This document shows positions 57,314-64,000 of a DNA stretch of 64,000 nt, one piece after another (position 1 is the stretch's first letter; every line of letters begins with the position of its first letter). The position numbers and the translations under genes are program-made. This DNA is from Sva-07 sp963793335 (lineage in GTDB: Bacteria; Actinomycetota; Acidimicrobiia; Acidimicrobiales; Ilumatobacteraceae): NCBI GenBank assembly GCA_963793335.1, contig CAWBZS010000001.1, positions 434,001 to 498,000 of the forward strand, in the 5' to 3' direction. A model generated the notes under the pieces. It was not told the DNA's origin. It searched no databases and saw only the letters and a program-made list of their open reading frames with translations.

Positions 57314-58909
57314 GTGGAGTCAGGCGGGCACAGCGTGGTTCGTCGCTGGCCCGACGACCCTGACCGACGGAGCGAACTCCTCCACCCTCGCCACGACGTC
57401 CTCATGGAGACGGCACCGGCAGGCGACGGCGTCGCAGCGCTGCCCGCACGTTTCGGCCAGGACGACGGCCCATTCACCACGTACGAGCGCACGGTGCGCC
57501 TCGAGCCTGCATCGGCCCCCGGCGCCGGCGATGCCCACCTCGTCGAAACCACCCGGTACGACGTCACCGTTCCGTGGTTCGGTTGGCTGTTCCGCTACCC
57601 GGTGCGCCAGGTGCTCGCACGCAAGGCGTCCTACCGCAACTGGTGGTTCCCGCCGGACCAGCTCGACGCCACCCAAGTCCTGGTCCTGGGGCTGCTCGCG
57701 GCTGCATCGATGAGCGCTGCATTCGTCAACACGCTGTTCACCCAGACGGTCAACTTCGCTGCCGACGACTTCGGCATCAGCGACACCGGCATCGGCATCG
57801 CGGGATCGGTCGTGCGTGCGGGCATTCTGATCGCGCTGCCGGCAGCGATCATCGCCGACCGACTCGGCCGACGACGCGTCATCGTGGCCGTTGCCTGGCT
57901 CGGCCCGATCCTGTCCCTGCTCGGCGCCTTCGCTCCCAGTTTCGTCGTCCTGGTGGCGACCCAGACGGTCGCTCGCCCCATGGGCATCGCCCTCGCGTTC
58001 CTGGTCGGTGTCGTCGCGTCGGAGGAGATGCCCCGCAACAGTCGCGCCTACGCGGTGAGCATCTTGGCCATGGCGGCCGGATTCGGTGCTGCCGTTGCGG
58101 TGTTGTCCCTCCGGCTCGCCGACATCGGCGACAACGGATGGCGATACGTGTACCTGATCGCCGCGGTGTGGTGCATCGTGGCGCTCGACCTCACCCGTCG
58201 GTTGCCCGAGACTCGCCGGTTCACCGCCGCTCATGTCGAGACCACGAAACGTCCACCCAGGCTCAACCGCCATCGGTTGGCGCTGGTTGCCGCCGTGGCG
58301 TTCATCGGCAACATCTTCATCTCTCCCGCGAGCTTCTTCCAGAACCGGTACCTCACCGACATCCGCGACTTCTCCGGCGGCATGATCGGCGTGTTCTCGA
58401 TCGCGGTCGGAACCCCGGCCAGTATCGGACTGATCCTCGGTGGCCGCTGGGCGGACACCAGCGGGCGGCGACGCTTGATCGCGGTCACCCTGCCGCTCGG
58501 CACTGCGGCGATCGTCGGGGCATTCACCTTCGGCGGCCCCCCGCTGTGGCTGTTCTCCCTGGCCGGCGGGATCTTGTCGAGTGCGGCCTATCCAGCGCTT
58601 GCGGTGTACCGGAACGAACTGTTCCCCACCGGCAACCGGGGGCGCGCTGCCGGGTTGATCACGGCCGCCGCATTGATCGGCGGGATCGGCGGCCTGCTCG
58701 CAACCGGGTGGTTGCTCGACGCCGGGTGGTCCTACGCCCAGGTGATGGGCATGCTCGGGCTCTGTCAGCTCGTCGTGGCCGCGATCGTGGTCCTCGGGTA
58801 TCCCGAGACCGCCCACCTCGAACTCGAGACGCTCAATCCCGAGGACGCGCCGATCGACCTGCACCACCTGCGTCCGGACCAGGCAACGGACCGTCCGCCG
58901 CCCGACTGA
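57314..58909 (+). CDS. MFS transporter with N-terminal extension
   Basis: A 531-residue protein whose first 110 residues are soluble (including TTYERTVRLEPASAPGAG and ETTRYDVTVPWFGWLFRYPV), followed by about 12 membrane segments. ALPAAIIADRLGRRRVIVAV and GLILGGRWADTSGRRRLIAV are the two MFS loop signatures. The N-terminal part is unusually long for the family and includes a Trp/Tyr-rich amphipathic piece near RYPVRQVLARKASYRNWW. TATGCT at 57302-57307 ends six bases before the GTG at 57314. Substrate unknown. Confidence 0.83.
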   Translation: MESGGHSVVRRWPDDPDRRSELLHPRHDVLMETAPAGDGVAALPARFGQDDGPFTTYERTVRLEPASAPGAGDAHLVETTRYDVTVPWFGWLFRYPVRQVLARKASYRNWWFPPDQLDATQVLVLGLLAAASMSAAFVNTLFTQTVNFAADDFGISDTGIGIAGSVVRAGILIALPAAIIADRLGRRRVIVAVAWLGPILSLLGAFAPSFVVLVATQTVARPMGIALAFLVGVVASEEMPRNSRAYAVSILAMAAGFGAAVAVLSLRLADIGDNGWRYVYLIAAVWCIVALDLTRRLPETRRFTAAHVETTKRPPRLNRHRLALVAAVAFIGNIFISPASFFQNRYLTDIRDFSGGMIGVFSIAVGTPASIGLILGGRWADTSGRRRLIAVTLPLGTAAIVGAFTFGGPPLWLFSLAGGILSSAAYPALAVYRNELFPTGNRGRAAGLITAAALIGGIGGLLATGWLLDAGWSYAQVMGMLGLCQLVVAAIVVLGYPETAHLELETLNPEDAPIDLHHLRPDQATDRPPPD

Positions 58910-58915
58910 CGACTG

Positions 58916-59494
58916 CTACGTCAGACGCCCCATGAACCGCTCGACCGCCTCAGCGATCGCCTGGTCGGCGCCCTTGAGGTCGTGGCGGCCCCGCTCGATC
59001 CACACGTGCTCGACGGGCGCCCCGATGCGCGCGGTCCAACTGGTGAGCTCGTCGGGCGACCCGAACGGATCCTTGGTCCCCGACACGAAGAGACAGGGCA
59101 CCGAGATCGCTGACAGGTGTTCGACGCGCAAGCGATCCGGCTTGGCCGGCGGGTGCAACGGGTAGCTGATCAGCACGAGCCCAGCGAGGCGAGGCACCGG
59201 GCCCCGTTCGTCGACGTCCGCCGCGACCATCGAACACATTCGGCCGCCCATCGACCGACCGCCGAGCACCACGGGGCCCCGGCGTCGACGGACGACGGCG
59301 AGATCGTCGCGGATCGCCGCCATCAATTTCGGCGCGCGATCCGGGGCACGTCGGCCCTCACGGCGATACGGAAAGTCGAGGCGTTCCACCCATGCGGATC
59401 GGCCGAGCTGCTCCTCGATCGTCACCAGACTCGGCTGATCCCGGCCTGATCCGGCCCCCGGGTACAGCAGCAGTGACGGCTTCGCTGCGGTCAT
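58916..59494 (-). CDS. Alpha/beta hydrolase (KANL3/Tex30-like)
   Basis: The 192-residue small hydrolase has LLLYPGAGSGRDQPSL (oxyanion loop), VVLGGRSMGGRMCSMVAADV (nucleophile elbow GRSMGG), VLISYPLHPPAKPDRLRVEH, LFVSGTKDPFGSPDEL (acid) and ERGRHDL (catalytic His). This is the KANL3/Tex30/dienelactone-like group; the substrate is unknown. It starts seven bases after the J-domain gene and is probably in the same transcript. Confidence 0.83.
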   Translation of the reverse strand: MTAAKPSLLLYPGAGSGRDQPSLVTIEEQLGRSAWVERLDFPYRREGRRAPDRAPKLMAAIRDDLAVVRRRRGPVVLGGRSMGGRMCSMVAADVDERGPVPRLAGLVLISYPLHPPAKPDRLRVEHLSAISVPCLFVSGTKDPFGSPDELTSWTARIGAPVEHVWIERGRHDLKGADQAIAEAVERFMGRLT

Positions 59495-59501
59495 CGTGGT
59501 C

Positions 59502-60206
59502 CTATTCGGGCGCAGCCGTGAGCACCCGGCGCGCCTCGGCGAGATCGCTCATCGCCTTGGCGGCATCGAAACTGTCGCCGCCGTGATCGGGGTGCACGTC
59601 GCGCATCCGCTCGCGGAACTTCGCCATCACGGCGCGCTTGGAGGGAGACTTGGAGTCGAGGTCGAACCCGAGCACCTGCAGCGCCCACGCCCGTGGATCG
59701 GCCAGCGCCTCGAGCGCCAGTGTCTGCGAGCCGGCGAGATACGAAATCATCGCGGGTCCGATCGGACCCCGCCAGCGAGCAGCCTTCTGCAACACCGGAA
59801 CGATGCGGCGCCGATGCTCGGGGGCGAACCGCTCGACGGCGTAGATCGCCCCGAGCACCTGGGAGAGGTCGGTGCCGACGGAACGGAAGTCGAACGAGAT
59901 GTCGTCACCGTTGCCGATCATTCGGTGATGGCTCATCGCCAAGCCGTGACGGTCGACCTGGAAGCGATGACGCAGCCGCGGTTGCACGATGCGTTCGCTG
60001 TGCTCGATCGAGGTGAGGAGGCGGTGGACGTCGGTGACCAGGTCGTCCTCGACGCCGTACAGGTACTCCGCGACGATCGCGCCGAGCAGCAGCCCACCGA
60101 ATCCGGGTGCCGGGTCGACGGGAAGCACCAGGTGACCGAGCGCCAGGCGACGCGTCGGCTGCGCCGGGCGGCTGTGCCAGACCTCGATCTCGGCGAGTAG
60201 GACCAC
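59502..60206 (-). CDS. Protein with C-terminal J domain
   Basis: The 234-residue protein ends in a J domain: ALQVLGFDLDSKSPSKRAVM-AKFRERMRDVHPDHGGDSFD, with the HPD tripeptide that stimulates Hsp70 ATPase. The first 170 residues do not match a domain I know; they include LLTSIEHSERIVQPRLRHRF and FDFRSVGTDLSQVLGAIYAV. A J domain at the C-terminus, with no Gly/Phe or zinc region, is a type III J protein. It lies between the unknown gene at 60209 and the small hydrolase, all on one strand. Confidence 0.72.
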   Translation of the reverse strand: MVLLAEIEVWHSRPAQPTRRLALGHLVLPVDPAPGFGGLLLGAIVAEYLYGVEDDLVTDVHRLLTSIEHSERIVQPRLRHRFQVDRHGLAMSHHRMIGNGDDISFDFRSVGTDLSQVLGAIYAVERFAPEHRRRIVPVLQKAARWRGPIGPAMISYLAGSQTLALEALADPRAWALQVLGFDLDSKSPSKRAVMAKFRERMRDVHPDHGGDSFDAAKAMSDLAEARRVLTAAPE

Positions 60207-60208
60207 GC

Positions 60209-61006
60209 TCAGACGTAGGGTCGCAGAACGGAGCGAAGCTCTTGGGCCGCGCCGATGATCACCGAATCGACATCGGCGTCGTCAGCCGAACCGCTGCTCC
60301 CGTCACGCTCGACGACGCCCACGATGCCGTCGACGATCCCGATGGCGGTCGCCCAGGGTCGAGGTGCCATGCCGTAGGGCGCGATCTTGGCGTCGACGTC
60401 GGGCACGAGGTCGATCAGGGTTCGCCTGGCTGATGCGTCGAGCGGGTCCTTGGCAAGACGGTCAGCGGCCAGGAACATGGTGCTCAGCGCACCTTCGGGT
60501 GGGGTGGGAGCGTCGGCACCCCCGGCCGGCAGCAGCTCGCCCGCCTCGATCGCGTCGAGGAGATCGTCGACGGCGTGCTCGGCGTCGACGGCCACCACCA
60601 CCGTGGTCCCCTCCCAGCGATACGGCACCTCCGAGGCGATCAGGGCGTCGGTGAGCACGTCGCGGTCGGCATCGGACCATTCGTCGAGGCCGAACTCGGT
60701 CGACTCGGCGTCGGCTTCGAGCACGATCGGGAACGGTCCGAGCACCTGCTCGAGCTCGTCGAACAATGCGTCGACGTCGGCCTCGAGCAGTTCCGGCACG
60801 ATCAGTTCGTCGCCATCCCACATGTGCGCCAACTCGGCCTCGGCCAGCGCTTCGGAGAGATCGGCGCGCTGGTCGAAGTTCCAGGCCGAGACGTCGTAGT
60901 GCACCTTGACCACGTCCGGATCGTTCGGGTCGAAATCGAGCGGTTGACCAGATGCAGCACGGTCCTGCTGCGCTTCGGCACCGGCTTGCTTGTTGACGAA
61001 AGCCAC
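60209..61006 (-). CDS. Acidic protein with internal duplication, unknown function
   Basis: The 265-residue protein is strongly acidic and holds two related units: LSEALAEAELAHMWDGDELI with DVDALFDELEQVL, and LTDALIASEVPYRWEGTTVV with AVDDLLDAIEAGE. Each reads as two helices around a W-(D/E)-G-x-x strand, so it is a duplicated alpha/beta fold. No signal peptide or catalytic motif is seen. TAGCGT (minus, 61013-61018) ends six bases before the GTG start. It heads a run with the J-domain protein and the hydrolase. Confidence 0.62.
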   Translation of the reverse strand: MAFVNKQAGAEAQQDRAASGQPLDFDPNDPDVVKVHYDVSAWNFDQRADLSEALAEAELAHMWDGDELIVPELLEADVDALFDELEQVLGPFPIVLEADAESTEFGLDEWSDADRDVLTDALIASEVPYRWEGTTVVVAVDAEHAVDDLLDAIEAGELLPAGGADAPTPPEGALSTMFLAADRLAKDPLDASARRTLIDLVPDVDAKIAPYGMAPRPWATAIGIVDGIVGVVERDGSSGSADDADVDSVIIGAAQELRSVLRPYV

Positions 61007-61062
61007 GGTGGAACGCTACCGGCACCGACGCGACACCCGAAGTCGTGCCACCGGTAGCGGAA

Positions 61063-62940
61063 TCACGGTGATCTGCGGACACCGCCGACCACGTCGTTGA
61101 GGAACCGCTCGGTTCGCGCGTACTCGTCGAGTTGGTGTTCACGGAGCCGGATGCCGTGACCCTCCCCCTCGTACACCCGGAGATCGACGATGCCGCCGCT
61201 GGATCGGATCCGTTCGGCGAGCACCTCGCTCTGGGCCACCGGTACGACGGGATCCTCGCTGCCATGGAACACCAGCAACGGGCCGCGGATCCGATCGGCC
61301 CGGTGCAGCGGCGACAACGCGACGACACGCTCCTTGGTGGCCGGGTCGGCGGGGTCCCCCACCAGCGTGTCGGTGTAGTGCGCCTCGAACCGATGGGTGG
61401 TCGCAGCAAGGTCTGCCAGGTCGCTGACCGGGTACGACGCCACCCCGCCGGCGACGAGATCGGGGTGATCGGCCAGGATGCCGAGCACCGTCAGGCCGCC
61501 GGAGGAACCCCCCATCATCACGGTGGTCGCCGGGCTCGCCCAGCCCTCGGCGTGCGCATGGCGCAGCAGTTCGGCGGAGTCGTCCACGTCGACGCGCCCC
61601 CAGGCGCCCTCCAGCGCACGTCGGTAGGCGCGGCCGTGGCCAGTGGTGCCTCGAGGGTCGACGACGAGGATGTCCCAACCTCGGCTCCACCAGTACGCGA
61701 TGCGCGCTCGGAAGTCGGCACGCCACTGATCGGTGGGACCGCCGTGCACCCAGCAGATCATCCGACCGAGTCCCGCCGTGTACCGCCGCGCATGGATGAC
61801 GTCCGCACCGTGCGATGCCGGATCGTCGACGGCGACGGCCACCGGGTCCGGCAGCGCAACATGGCGCCACCCCTCGACGCCCGAGACGGCCAACTCGTTG
61901 GCCTCCCACGTGTCGGTGTCGTACACGACCACGCTGGTCGGGCGGGTCGGCTCCGAACGCAACGCCGTCAACCGGTGTCCCTGCCACTGCAGTTGCCCGT
62001 GAATGCCCTCCGCAATGGTGCTGACCTGCCCGCGTGCGAGATCCGCGATGATGAGGCTGCCGAATCCGCCGGCATTCCGAGCGATCGCCACGCGCCGAGC
62101 GTCGGGCGACAGCGCAGAGGTTCGCTGGCCCATGCCCCACGGAGGGTCGCCGTGTTCGGCCGACTCGACGACGACCGGTGCGTCGCCGAGATGCAGATTG
62201 AGCCAGCCGGATGCGTCGTGAACCGACGCCAGCGTGCCGTCGGCCAACAGACGCGGCTGCTGTACTGCGCTGCCCTCGGGTCGCCAGCGGCGGCACGTCG
62301 CAGGGGTACCGACGTCGAGATCGACGCGAACGACGTGCGCGGCATCCCAGGGCATGTCGGGCGCACTCCATCCGATCCACACCACCGCAGTCGAATCGGG
62401 GCCGACGTGCGGATCGAAACAGAACGCATCATCACCGTCGTCGAGCCGTCGGCGCGAGGCGGCGGCGCGAGCGCGAGCTGGAACGGCTCCATCCGGCAGC
62501 TCGATCAGCCAGACTTCGGCCTCGTCGAGCACGGCCACGACGAACCTCCCGTCAGGTGACACCGACGGTGCCCGCCAGCTGCGCTCGTCATCGGTCAGAC
62601 GGTGAGGCGCCGCGTCGAGTCGCTGGAGCCAGAGTTCGCCATCCGCACCCCCGTAGACGATGCCGCTTCCGTCGGGCAGCCAATCGAAGCACCCGCCGCC
62701 CATGCCCCGTCCCGGCGCCGGCGGCGGCCAGGTCGTCATCAGACGCTCTGGGCCACCATCGATCGACAGCAGGACCACGGCGCTCGACTGCTGCCAGCGA
62801 ACCACCACTGCGACGTCACCGACTCCAGGGCGCGGTTTCGGTTCGGTGATGTCGCGTCCTTCGAGGCACCACTCGATGGGAATCTGCCGCACCGGGGGCA
62901 GGTCGGTGCCATCGGGGGTGGCCTGCGCTCGCTGGGGCAT
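61063..62940 (-). CDS. S9 family prolyl oligopeptidase-type serine peptidase
   Basis: The 625-residue protein has an N-terminal beta-propeller (repeats such as GGGCFDWLPDGSGIVYGG and RAPSVSPDGRFVVAVLDEAE) and a C-terminal S9 hydrolase domain. TVMMGGSSGGLTVLGILADH holds the nucleophile Ser (GGSSGG), LLVFHGSEDPVVPVAQSEVL the Asp and EGEGHGIR the His. DPRGTTGHGRAYRRALEGAW is the usual domain-joining motif. No signal peptide is visible, so it acts in the cytosol on peptides. TACAGT (minus, 62949-62954) ends eight bases before the ATG. Confidence 0.9.
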   Translation of the reverse strand: MPQRAQATPDGTDLPPVRQIPIEWCLEGRDITEPKPRPGVGDVAVVVRWQQSSAVVLLSIDGGPERLMTTWPPPAPGRGMGGGCFDWLPDGSGIVYGGADGELWLQRLDAAPHRLTDDERSWRAPSVSPDGRFVVAVLDEAEVWLIELPDGAVPARARAAASRRRLDDGDDAFCFDPHVGPDSTAVVWIGWSAPDMPWDAAHVVRVDLDVGTPATCRRWRPEGSAVQQPRLLADGTLASVHDASGWLNLHLGDAPVVVESAEHGDPPWGMGQRTSALSPDARRVAIARNAGGFGSLIIADLARGQVSTIAEGIHGQLQWQGHRLTALRSEPTRPTSVVVYDTDTWEANELAVSGVEGWRHVALPDPVAVAVDDPASHGADVIHARRYTAGLGRMICWVHGGPTDQWRADFRARIAYWWSRGWDILVVDPRGTTGHGRAYRRALEGAWGRVDVDDSAELLRHAHAEGWASPATTVMMGGSSGGLTVLGILADHPDLVAGGVASYPVSDLADLAATTHRFEAHYTDTLVGDPADPATKERVVALSPLHRADRIRGPLLVFHGSEDPVVPVAQSEVLAERIRSSGGIVDLRVYEGEGHGIRLREHQLDEYARTERFLNDVVGGVRRSP

Positions 62941-62948
62941 GTGAAGCG

Positions 62949-62970
62949 ACTGTAGGTGAGGGGGTACGTT
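62949..62970. promoter_or_regulatory. Divergent -10 elements of the S9 peptidase and glpX
   Basis: TACAGT on the minus strand (62949-62954) is eight bases before the S9 peptidase start, and TACGTT on the plus strand (62965-62970) is six bases before the glpX ATG. The two boxes are ten bases apart within a 36-base intergenic gap. Confidence 0.6.
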
Positions 62971-62976
62971 GAGACC

Positions 62977-63972
62977 ATGGCCACGACGTCACGACAGCGA
63001 CCCGACCGCAACCTTGCAATGGACCTCGTCCGAGCGACCGAGTCGGCGTGCCTCGCCGCCGCCCGCTGGGTTGGGCGCGGCGACAAGAACAGCGCCGACA
63101 ACGCCGCCGTCGAAGCGATGCGCCTGTCGTTGTCGACCGTGGCCATGGACGGCATCGTCGTGATCGGCGAAGGGGAGAAGGACGATGCGCCGATGTTGTA
63201 CAACGGCGAACAGGTCGGCGATGGCAGTGCGCCCGAGGTCGACGTGGCGGTCGACCCGATCGACGGCACCACGCTCACCGCGCACGGCAAGACCAACGCC
63301 CTTGCTGTGATCGCGGTTGCCGATCGCGGCGCGATGTTCGACCCCGGCCCGTCGTACTACATGGAGAAGATCGCGGTCGGGCCCGACGCCGTTGGTTCGA
63401 TCGACATCACCGCCACACCGACACAGAACCTCCGCTGGATCGCGAAGGCGAAGGGCGAGGAGATCCGAGACCTCACCGTGGTCATCCTCGACCGTCCACG
63501 CCACGCCGACCTGATCGCCGAGGTCCGTGCGAGTGGCTGCCGGATTCGGCTGATCACCGACGGCGACGTGTACGGCTCGGTTGCCACCTGTTGGCCCGAC
63601 GCCGGCGCCGATGTGCTGTTCGGGATCGGCGGCACCCCCGAGGGCGTGATCTCTGCGGCTGCGATGAAGGCGATGGGCGGCGAGATCCAATCCCGCTTCG
63701 CTCCCCAGAGCGACGAGGAGCGCACCGCCATGATCGACGGTGGCTTCGACCTCGATCGGGTGTTCGGCCAGGACGACCTGATCGAGGGAGACAACTGCTT
63801 CTTCGCGGCCACCGGGCTCACGGACGGGGCGCTGCTGCGGGGTGTCCGATTCGACAAGCGTGGCGCTCGAACGCAGAGCTTGGTGATGCGCTCACGCAGC
63901 GGCACCGTGCGCATGATCGACGCCCGCCACCAGGTCGCGAAACTTCGCGAGTTCGCCGCCATCGAATACTGA
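62977..63972 (+). CDS. glpX: Class II fructose-1,6-bisphosphatase
   Basis: A 331-residue GlpX enzyme of gluconeogenesis. IGEGEKDDAPMLYNGEQVGD and VAVDPIDGTTLTAHGKTNAL hold the metal-binding Glu and Asp residues, and LFGIGGTPEGVISAAAMKAM is the third conserved part. It removes the 1-phosphate from fructose-1,6-bisphosphate in the cytosol. TACGTT at 62965-62970 ends six bases before this ATG. The length is normal for the actinobacterial form. Confidence 0.95.
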   Translation: MATTSRQRPDRNLAMDLVRATESACLAAARWVGRGDKNSADNAAVEAMRLSLSTVAMDGIVVIGEGEKDDAPMLYNGEQVGDGSAPEVDVAVDPIDGTTLTAHGKTNALAVIAVADRGAMFDPGPSYYMEKIAVGPDAVGSIDITATPTQNLRWIAKAKGEEIRDLTVVILDRPRHADLIAEVRASGCRIRLITDGDVYGSVATCWPDAGADVLFGIGGTPEGVISAAAMKAMGGEIQSRFAPQSDEERTAMIDGGFDLDRVFGQDDLIEGDNCFFAATGLTDGALLRGVRFDKRGARTQSLVMRSRSGTVRMIDARHQVAKLREFAAIEY

Positions 63973-63977
63973 CGGTT

Positions 63978-63999
63978 CCCCGAGCCCGGGTCTCCGGGG
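63978..63999 (+). terminator. Possible hairpin after glpX, at the window edge
   Basis: CCCCG (63978-63982) and CGGGG (63995-63999) can pair around an inner CCCGGG palindrome, six bases after the glpX stop. The window ends here, so the structure cannot be judged fully. Confidence 0.35.
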
Positions 64000-64000
64000 G

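Overview
This is a dense, high-GC, chromosomal stretch from an actinobacterium. The gene content (Cox/XdhC-type molybdenum hydroxylase maturation genes, a DUF501 protein, a gephyrin-like MoeA with a GlpR/SepX-like membrane partner, a glycogen cluster, MurA with Asp at the usual Cys position, many GTG starts) fits Actinomycetota. The mix resembles Acidimicrobiia (Ilumatobacter-like), but that placement is inference from general knowledge and not from a search. No gap between genes exceeds about 190 bases, so there is no unexplained non-coding stretch over 300 bases.

Layout. 0-4.5 kb: the tail of a cox-type cluster (coxE end, two XdhC-family genes, a CinA-like gene, MocA-like cytidylyltransferase, CoxG-like protein) with a secreted NlpC/P60 gene inserted convergently. 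4.5-6.1 kb: a tightly overlapped set, DUF501, a protein equal to only the C-terminal half of Ppx/GppA, and a GNAT acetyltransferase. 6.1-10 kb: small unknowns, two enoyl-CoA hydratase-like genes and an SGNH hydrolase. 10.1-24.2 kb: a nucleoside salvage region with a BMP-type nucleoside ABC importer (binding lipoprotein, ATPase, two permeases), two adenosine deaminases, uracil phosphoribosyltransferase, a phosphosugar mutase and an adenosine-kinase-like PfkB protein. A REP-associated transposase (RAYT) bracketed by a 31-35 bp palindrome lies inside it, and a third palindrome copy lies 2.6 kb upstream.

24.2-30.1 kb: aminopeptidase N, a DUF4397 surface protein beside a sortase, a methyltransferase, a membrane protein and tRNA-Ala(CGC). 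30.1-36.2 kb: GlpR/SepX-like protein, moaC, a mycothiol/maleylpyruvate-type protein, moaA, glp/moeA and galU. 36-46 kb: a cysteine-free FmdB-like protein, SAF protein, UppP, PHP hydrolase, TldD/TldE pair, thioesterase, ThDP enzyme, PAP2 protein and GalT. 45.7-50.5 kb: glycogen genes, with a branching-enzyme-like pseudoenzyme divergent from a GT4 glycogen synthase and a glucan phosphorylase. 50.6-64 kb: MFS transporters, another enoyl-CoA hydratase, MeaB GTPase, NifU-like protein, hydrolases, MurA, a J-domain protein, an S9 peptidase and GlpX.

Two window-wide patterns stand out. First, at least 26 genes have a TANNNT -10-like hexamer ending 6-10 bases before an ATG or GTG and mostly lack a Shine-Dalgarno, which is the signature of leaderless transcription; many come as back-to-back divergent pairs and they help fix start codons. 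Second, four genes (second XdhC, the 31.5 kb gene, glp/moeA and glgP) are each broken by what looks like one extra base, and removing it restores a full-length family protein. That shared direction suggests either assembly errors or recent pseudogenes, and it should be checked in reads before any function is called lost.
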